Below the pieces are notes generated by a model. The model had not been told where the DNA came from, searched no databases, and saw only the letters and a program-made list of their open reading frames with translations. The position numbers were made by a program, and so were the translations under genes. This document shows, piece after piece, positions 1-9,279 of a stretch of DNA of 64,000 bases (the first letter of the stretch is position 1; every line of letters starts with the position of its first letter). The DNA is from Sphingobium terrigena (lineage in GTDB: Bacteria; Pseudomonadota; Alphaproteobacteria; Sphingomonadales; Sphingomonadaceae): NCBI RefSeq assembly GCF_003591655.1, contig NZ_QVRA01000001.1, forward strand, positions 1 to 64,000, given 5' to 3'.

Positions 1-123
1 CGCTGGTCAGCGCAATCCGCACCGCCTCCTGCTTAAACTCTTCACTATGCTTCATCATCTCGTCGGTCTCCTGTCACGAACATAAAACGCTCAAGTGACC
101 GGCGCAAAACCGTTACAAGTCCA
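1..123 (-). mobile_element. 5' end of an IS3-family insertion sequence (terminal repeat plus start of orfA)
   Basis: Read leftwards, the sequence starts with an IS end (TGGACTTG at about 123) and then an ATG at 58 after the purine-rich AGGAGACCGACGAG. The ORF begins [17 protein letters not shown], the N-terminus of an IS3-type OrfA (helix-turn-helix DNA-binding half of the transposase), and continues off the left edge. The same end and upstream stretch recur at 16479-16560 in the opposite orientation with some base differences, so these are two related IS copies rather than one duplicated fragment. Whether this copy is intact cannot be seen. Confidence 0.8.
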
Positions 124-137
124 TTGAATAGCCGAAC

Positions 138-629
138 TTAGCTCGAGTTTGCCGGTTCGATTCGCTGGGTAAAGGTCTTGAGCACGAAACTTGATTGAAT
201 GTGGGCGATGCCCTCCAGCCGCGTAAGCTGGCCCAACAAGAGTCGATAATGCTCGAGATCTCGGACAAAGGCGTGCAGCATGTAGTCCGAACCGCCGCTC
301 ATCAGATAGCCGCCCATGATCTCGGGTAATGCAAGGACCGCAGTTTCGAACGCGCCGAGAACTTCGTCAACTTGCCGTTCCAGGGTGATCGATATGAACA
401 CTGCCATCGACCCGATCAGCCGCGTCTGATCGATCTGGGCAGTATAGCCTTTGATGATTCCCTCCTGCTCCAGTTGGCGAACGCGCCGCAGCGTCGGCGT
501 GAGCGAGAGACCGATCCTTTCGGCGAGATCCCGCCAACTGATCCTGCCATCCTTCGCTAGTGTTTTGAGAATCTCGCTATCGGCGCGATCGAGGGGTCGC
601 AGTTGAGTATATTTGTTGGTCATAGCCAT
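138..629 (-). CDS. Lrp/AsnC-family transcriptional regulator
   Basis: This 163-residue protein has the usual Lrp/AsnC length and layout: an N-terminal helix-turn-helix (about residues 14-65, with DSEILKTLAKDGRISWRDLA and SLTPTLRRVRQLEQEGII) and a C-terminal ligand-sensing RAM domain (about 70-150, with GGSDYMLHAFVRDLEHY). The family senses amino acids or related metabolites. It is divergent from the adjacent indolepyruvate oxidoreductase gene, about 100 bp away, so regulation of that gene in response to an aromatic or branched-chain amino acid is a reasonable inference. The IS end lies just downstream. Confidence 0.9.
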   Translation of the reverse strand: MAMTNKYTQLRPLDRADSEILKTLAKDGRISWRDLAERIGLSLTPTLRRVRQLEQEGIIKGYTAQIDQTRLIGSMAVFISITLERQVDEVLGAFETAVLALPEIMGGYLMSGGSDYMLHAFVRDLEHYRLLLGQLTRLEGIAHIQSSFVLKTFTQRIEPANSS

Positions 630-732
630 AAGAAATTAGCGCAAATCTACTAAGACATTCAACTTTTATTGCTAAATTTGGTCACAAATGCACGAGAAGG
701 AAGGATATAAGCGGTTGGGTGAGGAGAATGCC

Positions 733-3700
733 GTGAAACACGACCGCGTCACCAGCCTGCATGAGATCTATAACGCGGAAATCGGGCCCACTTTCATGAC
801 CGGTATCCAGGCGCTCGTGCGCCTGCCGATGATGCAGCGCCGGCTTGATCGTTCACGCGGGCTGAATACGGCAGGTCTCGTCTCCGGGTATCGCGGCTCA
901 CCGCTCGGCGCTTATGATCAGCAGCTCTGGAAGGCGGAACAACAGCTCGCCGCCCATGATATCGTCTTCCAGCCAGGCCTGAACGAGGATCTCGCCGCCA
1001 CCGCTTTGTGGGGCGCGCAGATGCACAGGGCTTACGGCCCGACCAAGGCTGATGGCGTATTCGGGATCTGGTACGGCAAGGGCAACGGCGTCGATCGCAC
1101 CGGCGACGTATTCCGCAATGCCAATATGTTGGGCACGGCGCCGCTGGGTGGCGTGCTGGCGGTCGGTGGCGACGATCATGCTGCCCAATCATCGATGTTC
1201 CCGCATCAGACCGATGGAATCTTCCAGTCGGTGATGATGCCCGTTCTCCAGCCCGCGAATGTATCTGAAATCCTTTCCTTGGGCCTCGCAGGGATCGCCA
1301 TGTCGCGCTTCTCCGGCGTGTGGGTGGCGATGAAGACGATCGCCGAAGTGGTGGAGAGCTCTGCCACCTTCGAGCTTCCCGACGCCTGTCCCGAATTTCT
1401 TTCGCCGGCGGATCTCGTGCCGCCGCATGGCCTCAACTGGGATCCGACGATCGCGTGGCCCGGCCAGCGGGCCGAATATGAAAGGCGCATGATCGAGGAG
1501 CGTATCCCGGCCGCGATTGGCTGGGCGACCGCCAACCGGATCGATCGCCCGGTGTTCGAGAGCGCTCGCAAGCGTCTGTGCATAGTGACTGTCGGCAAGG
1601 CGCATCAGGATGTGATGCAGGCGCTCTCCAGCCTCGGAATCAGCGAGGACGAGGCCCAGGCGGTCGGGATCTCGATCTACAAGGTGGCGATGAGCTGGCC
1701 GCTTGCCGCCGATCCGCTGCTGGCCTTTGCGGGGGACGCCGACGAGATACTGGTGGTCGAGGAAAAGGGCCCGACCGTCGAGGTCCAGATCAAAAACGCC
1801 CTGTTCAATCGCGCCGGCAGGCGCATCCGCGTCACCGGCAAGACCGACGAGGTGGGCAAGCCGTTGCTGCCGGTGGTCATGGAATTCACGCCGCTGATGA
1901 TCGCACAGGCGATCGTAGGGCGGCTTGACGCCGATAATTCGGTCGGCCTTGGCAATCGCCTCGCGGCGCTCACCGCACGCGGCCAGCGCGGAGAGGTCAT
2001 TCCCTTCCCAGTGCGAAAGCCGTTCTTCTGCTCGGGCTGCCCGCATAACAGCTCGACCAGGACGCCCGACGGGTCGATGTCCGGGGGTGGTATTGGCTGC
2101 CACATCATGGCGCTGGCACAGCCCGCGCTCAAGACGCCGACCTTCAGTCAGATGGGCGGTGAAGGCCTGCAATGGGTTGGCGCGGCACCGTTCTCGCAGA
2201 CAGGACACATCTTCCAGAATCTTGGCGATGGCACCTATCAGCATAGCGGTCTGCTCGCGATCCGCGCAGCGGTGGCATCAAAGGCCAACATTACCTTCAA
2301 GATCCTCTACAATGACGCGGTCGCGATGACCGGTGGTCAGCCTGCCGAAGGCGTGATCGAGCCCCGCCGGATTGTCGCGCAGTTGCTGGCCGAAGGCGTC
2401 GGGGACGTGCGGCTGGTCAGCGACGACCCCGACAAATGGCAGGACCTGCCTGGGGGGGTGAAAGCACTGCACCGTGACGACATGGACGCGATCCAACGCG
2501 AAATGCGCGACATTCCCGGCGTCTCGGCAATCGTCTACGAGCAGACCTGCGCGGCCGAAAAACGTCGTCGCCGCAAGCGCGGCGCGTTTCCCGACCCCGA
2601 TCGTCGCCTCTTCATCAATCCGCGTGTCTGCGAAGGCTGCGGCGACTGTTCGGTCCAGTCGAACTGCATCGCCGTCGAGCCGATCAAAACCGATTTCGGG
2701 ACCAAACGCCGAATCAACCAGTCCGCGTGTAACAAGGATTTTTCCTGTGTAAAGGGCTTTTGCCCGAGCTTCGTGGAGATCGACGGGCCCGTGCTGCGCA
2801 AGCCCGATGGCGACCGGATCAGGGCGCTGGAAGCCGATCTGTTTGCTACCCTGCCGGAGCCGGCGCGCGTTGCCATCGAAGGCAGCTACAACGTCTACGT
2901 CGCGGGTATCGGGGGTCTCGGCGTGCTGACCATCGGCGCCTTGCTCGGCACCGCCGCCCATCTGGAAGGGCTTTCCGCGACGGTTCTCGACTTCACCGGC
3001 CTCGCGCAGAAAAACGGCGCGGTGGTCAGCCAGGTGCGGATCGCACCGCACGGCACCGCCATCCATGCCGTGCGGATCGGCGCCGGTGAGACCGACCTGC
3101 TGCTGGGCACGGACTCGGTCGTCGCAGCTAGTCCGGATTCACTGGGCAAGTTCGCCGAGGGGCGCGGTGCCATTGTCCTCAACGCCGACGAGACGCCGAC
3201 AGCGGATATCGTTGCCGATCGCGACGCCGCCCTGCCGACCGCCCGGATGATCGATGTCCTGCTGACGCGCGCCGGCGACAGGGGGTTCCTCCTCAGCGCC
3301 ACCCGCATCGCGGAAGGGCTGTTCGGCAACAGTGTCGCGGCGAACACGCTGCTCGTCGGCTATGCCTGGCAGAAGAGCCTGCTGCCGCTGTCGGCCCAGG
3401 CATTCGAGGCGGCGATCGAGGCGAATGGCGCAGCGGTGGCCCTCAATAAGCGAGCTTTCTCCTGGGGACGGCTTGCAGCAACGGACGCGGCCATGGTCGA
3501 AAAAATCGCTGGCATGAGCGGTGCGGGCGACGAGATCGAGGAGGCGCTCGATACATCGATCGACCGGCGCATTGCCGATCTGGTTGCCTACCAGGACCAG
3601 GCTTATGCAGCGCGTTACGTCGCGATAATCGAGCGCGTACGAGCCGCGACCGAGGGACTCGGCGCGGAAGGCAATGATCTGCTTCGCGCAGTGGCGGTGA

Positions 3701-4212
3701 ACGCTTATAAGCTCATGGCCTACAAGGATGAGTATGAGGTCGCTCGCCTCTATGCCGATCCGACATTCCGGCAGACGCTGGCGACGCAGTTCACCAAAAG
3801 CAAACGCGTTTCGATCTGGCTCGCCCCACCGATCATTTCGCGGATCGATCCGCGCACGGGCCGGCCGGCCAAACGCAAGTTCGGGCCGTGGGTGTTCACC
3901 GCCTTCGCCGCCCTTGCAAGGATGAAGGCATTGCGCGGTAGTTGGGCGGATCCGTTCGGCCGCACGCACGAACGCCGCGCCGAACGCGCCCTGCGCGACG
4001 ACTACCTCGCAACGATCGAAGCGCTGTGTGATGGCCTCAACGAAGCAGGACTCGCGCATGCCACAGCGCTGGCAGGCTTGCCGGACATGGTTCGTGGCTA
4101 TGGGCCGGTAAAGGAGCAGGCGATGGCGGAATACGAAACGAAGCGCGCCGCGTTGCTGGTGAAGACCAAAGCCGCGCCCACGTCCGCCTCGCGCGCCAGC
4201 GAGGCGGCCTGA
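733..4212 (+). CDS. indolepyruvate:ferredoxin oxidoreductase, fused alpha-beta-gamma form
   Basis: The enzyme oxidatively decarboxylates aryl-pyruvates or related 2-oxoacids to acyl-CoA with thiamine diphosphate and iron-sulfur clusters, passing electrons to ferredoxin. The single chain of about 1,159 residues has the thiamine-binding pyruvate-oxidoreductase part first (GYRGSPLGAYDQ near the N-terminus), a cysteine-rich ferredoxin region around residues 625-690 (CEGCGDCSVQSNC, then CNKDFSCVKGFC) and the gamma domain from about 724 (GIGGLGVLTIGALLG). I prefer the GTG at 733, which has GAGGAG six bases upstream; the in-frame ATG at 688 has no clear ribosome site. The acyl-CoA dehydrogenase gene follows after 3 bp, consistent with amino-acid catabolism. 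Confidence 0.93.
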   Translation: MKHDRVTSLHEIYNAEIGPTFMTGIQALVRLPMMQRRLDRSRGLNTAGLVSGYRGSPLGAYDQQLWKAEQQLAAHDIVFQPGLNEDLAATALWGAQMHRAYGPTKADGVFGIWYGKGNGVDRTGDVFRNANMLGTAPLGGVLAVGGDDHAAQSSMFPHQTDGIFQSVMMPVLQPANVSEILSLGLAGIAMSRFSGVWVAMKTIAEVVESSATFELPDACPEFLSPADLVPPHGLNWDPTIAWPGQRAEYERRMIEERIPAAIGWATANRIDRPVFESARKRLCIVTVGKAHQDVMQALSSLGISEDEAQAVGISIYKVAMSWPLAADPLLAFAGDADEILVVEEKGPTVEVQIKNALFNRAGRRIRVTGKTDEVGKPLLPVVMEFTPLMIAQAIVGRLDADNSVGLGNRLAALTARGQRGEVIPFPVRKPFFCSGCPHNSSTRTPDGSMSGGGIGCHIMALAQPALKTPTFSQMGGEGLQWVGAAPFSQTGHIFQNLGDGTYQHSGLLAIRAAVASKANITFKILYNDAVAMTGGQPAEGVIEPRRIVAQLLAEGVGDVRLVSDDPDKWQDLPGGVKALHRDDMDAIQREMRDIPGVSAIVYEQTCAAEKRRRRKRGAFPDPDRRLFINPRVCEGCGDCSVQSNCIAVEPIKTDFGTKRRINQSACNKDFSCVKGFCPSFVEIDGPVLRKPDGDRIRALEADLFATLPEPARVAIEGSYNVYVAGIGGLGVLTIGALLGTAAHLEGLSATVLDFTGLAQKNGAVVSQVRIAPHGTAIHAVRIGAGETDLLLGTDSVVAASPDSLGKFAEGRGAIVLNADETPTADIVADRDAALPTARMIDVLLTRAGDRGFLLSATRIAEGLFGNSVAANTLLVGYAWQKSLLPLSAQAFEAAIEANGAAVALNKRAFSWGRLAATDAAMVEKIAGMSGAGDEIEEALDTSIDRRIADLVAYQDQAYAARYVAIIERVRAATEGLGAEGNDLLRAVAVNAYKLMAYKDEYEVARLYADPTFRQTLATQFTKSKRVSIWLAPPIISRIDPRTGRPAKRKFGPWVFTAFAALARMKALRGSWADPFGRTHERRAERALRDDYLATIEALCDGLNEAGLAHATALAGLPDMVRGYGPVKEQAMAEYETKRAALLVKTKAAPTSASRASEAA

Positions 4213-4215
4213 ACG

Positions 4216-4854
4216 ATGACGATATTGTCGGAAACGCAAGTCGCGATCCGCGACTTGGTGCGCGGTTTCGCGCAGGAACGGGTGCGCCCGCATAGCCAGC
4301 GCTTCGAAGCCGAGGGCGGTTATCCCGCTGCCTTGTTCCAGGAGGTCGCGGGACTGGGCCTGATGGGCATGACCGCACCCGAGCACTTTGGTGGCGCGGC
4401 GGCGGACTATGTCGGCTATGCCCTTGCCCTTATCGAGATCGCCGCGGCGGACGGCGCATTGTCGACGATCATCTCGATTCAGAACAGCCTCATCGTATCG
4501 GGTCTCCTCAAGGACGGCACGGCCGAGCAGCAGGCGCGTTTCCTGCTCGAATTGATCGCCGGTCGGATGATCGGCGCCTTCGCCCTGATCGAAGCCGACG
4601 CCGGTTTCGATGCAGCGGCGATGCACTGTCGAGCGACCAAGGTCGAGGGCGGCTATCGATTGAACGGCGCGAGACAGTTCATCACTTCAGCCAGCATCGC
4701 AGGCCTTGCCATCGTCTATGCCGTCACCGATCCTACGGTCGGCAAGCGCGGCATTTCCGGGTTCCTCGTTCCCACCGATCGCGCGGGCTATGTCGTCGAC
4801 AAGGTCGAACATAAGATGGGTCAGGGGGCATCCGCATGGCTCCGCGATAGCTAA
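4216..4854 (+). pseudogene. acyl-CoA dehydrogenase, C-terminally truncated
   Basis: The first about 205 residues match an acyl-CoA dehydrogenase: the N-terminal helical domain, the FAD/substrate region (ALIEADAGFDAAAM, then RLNGARQFITSA) and the start of the C-terminal part (KVEHKMGQGAS). The family normally runs to about 380 residues. Here homology stops near base 4833 and the frame ends after an unrelated AWLRDS tail. The FAD-binding C-terminal helical bundle and the catalytic glutamate region are missing, so the product should be inactive. It sits 3 bp after the oxidoreductase gene and was probably the second gene of that operon before a deletion joined it to the oppositely oriented CoA-transferase. 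Confidence 0.85.
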
Positions 4855-5064
4855 AACTCACTTTTTATTATGCCGGCACGTTTGACCGAACGCGGTGCGG
4901 TTTCGCTTTGGTTTCATTAATGAAAATGTGACCTTGCACATGCGAGTCACGCGGCGCCCTGCGGCCGGCCTGGTAATCCTGCGATGCGGCGGGGATGCCC
5001 ATCCGTAACCGTTCACTTTTCGGGCTACGAGAATGGCTGCGCTCATGCTGGCAACGGACCGTCT

Positions 5065-6243
5065 TCACGCAGCATGTTCCGTCCGCCCCACTATGACCGC
5101 TGCCTCAGCCGACGAGTACCCAAGTTCGGTCAGGACATTCATCGTGTCGCCACCGAGCAAGGGCACCTGAGTGAGCGTTTCGATGGAATGCTGGTCAAAC
5201 TCCAGCGGCAGCGCGGGAACCTTGATGATCTGGTCGTCGACGCCCCGCATCTCCACCAAGCCACCGGGCCGGCGGACATGGGGATCGTCGAGCAGATCCT
5301 CGGGCGCGTTGATGGGAGCGAATGGCAGTCCGAGTTCGTCCAGCTTCACTAGCAGCACGTCCAGTCTATCCTGCGCGATACGCAGCGCGAAACGGGGAAT
5401 CAGTTTGGGTCGGGCCAAAATTCGGTCGGATACGGTCTGTAGCTCGGGATCAGTCAACAGATCCTCAAAGCCAAAGGCGGTGCAGAACGCCTGCCACTGC
5501 CCGCTCGTCGTCGCCGCTACGAACAGCTTGCGGCCATCGGCGGTCTCGAAAATGTCATAGACAGGCCATGCAGCCGCCTTCTGCGCCATGGGCGGCACCG
5601 GTATGCCGGTCATCTGAAACTGCACAATATGTTGCGCCACGGTAAACAGGCAGTTCTCGAACAAACCGATGCGAACTTCCGTACCTCGCCCCGTGCGGTC
5701 GCGGTCGCGAAGCGCACTGAGTACGCCGATCACGCCGAACATGCCTCCCATGATATCGTTGACTGAAGCGCCCACTCTGAGCGGCTTTCCCGGTAGGCCG
5801 GTCATATGGGCAAGCCCCGTCATCATCTGAACAACTTCGTCCAGCGCCGGGCGGTGCTCGTAAGGACCTGACAAAAAGCCCTTGTGTGCCGCGATGATAA
5901 GCCGAGGATACCGTTCCGCGAGTTGGCTCGCTTGAATGCCATTGCGCGCAATCGTTTCATCTTTGAAGTTCTCGACGAAGACGTCTGCCGTCGCGAGCAG
6001 CCGGTCGAGCGCTTCTCTTCCGTCGTCCGAGGCGAGGTCGAGCACTATGCTGCGCTTGCCACGATTGAATAAGGGAAAGAAGCTGGTGGCCATGCCCGTG
6101 AGTTCACGCGTTTTGTCGCCTGCGGGCGGTTCGACCTTGATCACGTCGGCACCCAGCGTGGCCAGCAACATGCCACATGTCGGGCCCATTACCATGTGGC
6201 TCATCTCAACCACCCTGATCCCTTTTAGGGGCAACTGGTCCAT
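5065..6243 (-). CDS. CaiB/BaiF family III CoA-transferase
   Basis: The 392-residue protein has the family III CoA-transferase signatures: the N-terminal GADVIKVEPPAGDKTR, the NRGKRSIVLDLASDDGRE block, and PALDEVVQ (about residues 133-140), where the aspartate is the expected acyl-anhydride-forming residue. The enzyme moves CoA between organic acids. The substrate cannot be read from sequence. An HMG-CoA-lyase-like gene and an MFS carrier nearby suggest activation of a branched or dicarboxylic acid, but that is inference. A LysR gene lies upstream on the same strand. The 210 bp between this gene's stop and the acyl-CoA dehydrogenase stub contains nothing I recognise. Confidence 0.9.
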   Translation of the reverse strand: MDQLPLKGIRVVEMSHMVMGPTCGMLLATLGADVIKVEPPAGDKTRELTGMATSFFPLFNRGKRSIVLDLASDDGREALDRLLATADVFVENFKDETIARNGIQASQLAERYPRLIIAAHKGFLSGPYEHRPALDEVVQMMTGLAHMTGLPGKPLRVGASVNDIMGGMFGVIGVLSALRDRDRTGRGTEVRIGLFENCLFTVAQHIVQFQMTGIPVPPMAQKAAAWPVYDIFETADGRKLFVAATTSGQWQAFCTAFGFEDLLTDPELQTVSDRILARPKLIPRFALRIAQDRLDVLLVKLDELGLPFAPINAPEDLLDDPHVRRPGGLVEMRGVDDQIIKVPALPLEFDQHSIETLTQVPLLGGDTMNVLTELGYSSAEAAVIVGRTEHAA

Positions 6244-6386
6244 TCCATCTCCTGACGCGGCAAAATCTTGTAGGCCGCATCCTATACGGGTGGTGGCATC
6301 AGGGCCGCATGGTCGTTCGCGCAGTCAGCCTTCGCAAGACGCGAAGGCATGCTGACATTTCAATTCTTGAATAGCGGGGAGCGGCA

Positions 6387-7322
6387 TCAACTGCTCAATG
6401 TAACGCCCTGCCAGGCCCCGCCCTTCACGAGATCGATGATGACGGTTCGTAGCAGAACAGTCACCACGTCCGTCGCGATACCCCGTGCACCCTGGGAGGA
6501 GGTGCAGATCGATAAGGGGCGTGAAAAGGCGGGCGTCTTTACGCGCATCACATGGACGTCCCCGGCGGCCTCCTCCTTACTTACGACGGACCAAGGGAGA
6601 AATGTCGAGGCGACGTCCTGCGCAACGCACGCCTTGAGCAAGATCAGCGAGTCCAGTTCGGCGACGGGTTCGATGCCGATTCCTGCCTTCGCACACGCCG
6701 CGTCGACGATCCGCCGCATGCTGTTGCCGACTTCCGGCATGACCAGAGGTGTCTGAACGGCATCGGCCAATGTGATCGCTGTCTTGCCTGCCGTGGCATA
6801 GGCACTTCTTGGGGAGCAGACGTAGAAGAGTTCCTCTTCGAGCACGGGCATGGCCTTAAGGCCCGCCGGCGCCTGCCCAACGAAGAGGATGGAAATATCG
6901 AGCCGCCCGCTCGACATGAAGTCGACAAGCAGGCTGCTCACGCCCTCCACGATACGCAATCGCACCAAAGGCAGCCGCTCCGCACACGCCCGGATCATCG
7001 CCATGCCGACCATTTCCGCCATGGCCGATGGCAGGCCAAGACTAACAGTTCCGGACGGGACCCCTTCGCTATGCGCCACCTCTTCTCGTGCGATTTCCGA
7101 CTGCCGCAGGATGGTCCGGGCATGTCTGTACAGGATCCGGCCTGCATCGGTGATTTCGACGCCTCTGGAACGACGCAAAAACAAAGTGCTGCCCAGTTCA
7201 TCCTCCAGCGAAGCAATTTGCGCGCTGACTGCCGATTGAGTGACGTTCAGCTGGATACTGGCCTTCGAGATGCCGCCAACGTCAGCGACTTTCAGGAAGT
7301 ATTTCAGCTGCCTCATATCCAT
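6387..7322 (-). CDS. LysR-family transcriptional regulator
   Basis: This 311-residue protein has an N-terminal winged helix-turn-helix (residues 1-60, [37 protein letters not shown]) and a substrate-binding-like effector domain (about 90-300). Its start codon lies 41 bp inside the 3' end of the upstream trxB gene, so the two are co-transcribed and probably translationally coupled. The overall look is of the Nac/CynR-like group. The nearest candidate target is the downstream CoA-transferase. The effector is unknown. Confidence 0.9.
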   Translation of the reverse strand: MDMRQLKYFLKVADVGGISKASIQLNVTQSAVSAQIASLEDELGSTLFLRRSRGVEITDAGRILYRHARTILRQSEIAREEVAHSEGVPSGTVSLGLPSAMAEMVGMAMIRACAERLPLVRLRIVEGVSSLLVDFMSSGRLDISILFVGQAPAGLKAMPVLEEELFYVCSPRSAYATAGKTAITLADAVQTPLVMPEVGNSMRRIVDAACAKAGIGIEPVAELDSLILLKACVAQDVASTFLPWSVVSKEEAAGDVHVMRVKTPAFSRPLSICTSSQGARGIATDVVTVLLRTVIIDLVKGGAWQGVTLSS

Positions 7323-8304
7323 AATCGGGAATTCCTGCTCCAGCGGCCGATCCCGCTTCTTCCTCCAGGAAGCGATGGACGTCCAGTGCTGCCATGCAGC
7401 CGGTGGCGGCGCTTGTCACCGCCTGCCGGTAAATCTGATCCTGCACGTCGCCGGCTGCGAATACCCCCGGTACGCTCGTCATCGTCGCCAGGCCGCTGGC
7501 GCCGCCGCGCGTCACGATATAGCCGTTCCGCATGTCCAGCTTGCCGTCGAAGATGCCGGTGTTGGGTGAATGGCCGATCGCGATGAAGCATCCCTTCACA
7601 TCGAGATGCTGGGTCGTCATGTCATCAACGCTCTTTACACGAACGCCCGTAACTCCCGATTCGTCGCCGTGGACATGGTCAAGCGTCCAGCCGAACTTGA
7701 GCGAAATCTTGCCCTGCGCCACCTTGGCCATCAGACGCTCTACAAGGATCGGCTCCGCCTTCAGACGGTCGCGGCGATGTATTAGCGTTACGCTGTGCGC
7801 GATGTTGGAGAGGAGCAGCGCCTCCTCGACGGCGGTATTCCCGCCCCCGACGACGCAGACATCTTCGTCCTGATAGAAAAAGCCGTCGCATGTCGCACAG
7901 CCCGAGACGCCACGACCGGCAAACTCCTGTTCCGATGGCAGCCCCAGCCAATTCGCCGAAGCGCCGGTCGCGATGATGAGAGCGTCACAGGTATAGCGTC
8001 CCGCCCCACCTTCCAGCGTGAAAGGCCGTTGATCCAAAGAGACTGCGCGAATGTGATCCTCGACCACGTTCGTCTGGAATCGCTTCGCGTGCTTGCTGAA
8101 ACGCTCCATCAACGCCGGCCCTTGCACCCCGTCAACGTCGGCCGGCCAGTTTTCGACGTCAAGCGTCGTCGTCAGCTGCCCCCCCGGCTCGTGCCCGGCG
8201 ATCAGGGTCGGCTTGAGGTTAGCACGCGCCGCGTAAAGCGCCGCGGTGTAGCCGGCGGGTCCCGACCCGATGATGATGACCTTGCTGTGCTGTGGAGATT
8301 TCAT
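7282..8304 (-). CDS. trxB: thioredoxin-disulfide reductase
   Basis: A 340-residue flavoprotein with the FAD-binding [16 protein letters not shown] near the N-terminus, the redox-active CATC motif in [12 protein letters not shown] (about residue 139), the NADPH-binding [13 protein letters not shown], and the second FAD motif [17 protein letters not shown]. It transfers electrons from NADPH to thioredoxin-type proteins. It is about 20 residues longer than typical TrxB, with an acidic C-terminal tail. The upstream neighbour encodes a glutaredoxin-DinB fusion, so this copy may be dedicated to that protein; a housekeeping TrxB may exist elsewhere. Confidence 0.92.
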   Translation of the reverse strand: MKSPQHSKVIIIGSGPAGYTAALYAARANLKPTLIAGHEPGGQLTTTLDVENWPADVDGVQGPALMERFSKHAKRFQTNVVEDHIRAVSLDQRPFTLEGGAGRYTCDALIIATGASANWLGLPSEQEFAGRGVSGCATCDGFFYQDEDVCVVGGGNTAVEEALLLSNIAHSVTLIHRRDRLKAEPILVERLMAKVAQGKISLKFGWTLDHVHGDESGVTGVRVKSVDDMTTQHLDVKGCFIAIGHSPNTGIFDGKLDMRNGYIVTRGGASGLATMTSVPGVFAAGDVQDQIYRQAVTSAATGCMAALDVHRFLEEEAGSAAGAGIPDYGYEAAEILPESR

Positions 8305-8373
8305 GGCCTGACCTTGATAGTTAGCGAAACCGCCATGCGGGGCATCAGCGGCGAGATAGCGGACCGCAGGCCA

Positions 8374-9141
8374 CTATTCCCAGAGCCCCTTTGGCATCGG
8401 CAGGCCCGCATAATCGGCCTGATCGAGCTTTTTGGGAACATCGATGCCATGCTCCTCAAGGCGCGCCAGGAGCTGACGGGTATGTTGGGCGCAATGCCAG
8501 GTCGACCGCTCAAGAAACTGGTGCAGCGGGTGTTCGCCATAGAACATCTTCAGAATGCGTGTGCACGATTTGTCCTCCAGCGTTTCCCACCAGCGATCGA
8601 GCCTCTCCTTGAGCGGCCAGGCCTCGCGCAGCACGTCTTCTCTGGTGTTGATCCAGTCCGGCGCTTCGATATTGGCGACGGTAGTCCAGTCCTCCAACCC
8701 TTCCTCGACGGTCTGCACGAACGCATCGACGACCTGGACGACATGATAGCTCAGGTGGAGATAGGAACGCTCGCGACCTGGAAAAACCTCGGCATGGAGA
8801 AGTTCGTCGGGAATGGCTGGCACCATCGTGAACGCGACATCCAGGATCTTGTCCCATTTGGCGAACAATTGCTCCGGCGGCAACCGGTCGGAGATCGCGT
8901 CCATGCGATTGACGAACTTTGCGACGTCCTCGATCGACTGCGCATAGGTGAACTCGTTTCCGCGAGACACAATCGGCACCGATCGCGCACCAAGGCGCTT
9001 GAGTTCCTGCATGCCCGTTTTGTCGGCGAGCACATCGATGGACTTGAACGGCACCCCGATTTTGGTGAGAAACTCTTTGGTTCGCACACAACTTGAGCAG
9101 CCTGGCTGCCAAAAGACGCTGATTTCCGATGCCGCTTCCAT
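8374..9141 (-). CDS. glutaredoxin-DinB domain fusion protein
   Basis: The 255-residue product starts with a glutaredoxin/thioredoxin fold (about residues 1-80) with a CSSC active site in WQPGCSSCVRTKEFLTKIG and the cis-proline motif RSVPIV. The rest is a helical DinB-like bundle with spaced histidines (LHLSYHVVQVVDAF, STWHCAQHTRQLL) typical of a metal site. DinB-fold proteins include thiol-dependent isomerases and transferases. I chose the ATG at 9141 because GGGAGAGAG precedes it at good spacing; an upstream in-frame start at 9186 would add 15 unconserved-looking residues. It lies 69 bp upstream of trxB on the same strand. A redox-coupled, thiol-dependent enzyme is inferred; the substrate is unknown. 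Confidence 0.8.
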   Translation of the reverse strand: MEAASEISVFWQPGCSSCVRTKEFLTKIGVPFKSIDVLADKTGMQELKRLGARSVPIVSRGNEFTYAQSIEDVAKFVNRMDAISDRLPPEQLFAKWDKILDVAFTMVPAIPDELLHAEVFPGRERSYLHLSYHVVQVVDAFVQTVEEGLEDWTTVANIEAPDWINTREDVLREAWPLKERLDRWWETLEDKSCTRILKMFYGEHPLHQFLERSTWHCAQHTRQLLARLEEHGIDVPKKLDQADYAGLPMPKGLWE

Positions 9142-9279
9142 GATGCTCTCTCCCAGTGGTTTCCCTCCTGATACCCACTGCAGCAATCGGAAAAAGTCTT
9201 ATATTAAGATACCGCCATCGGAAATACCGAAACTTTCGTGAGCGATACGACGCCGGTGTCGATAGAATATCGCTCCTGC

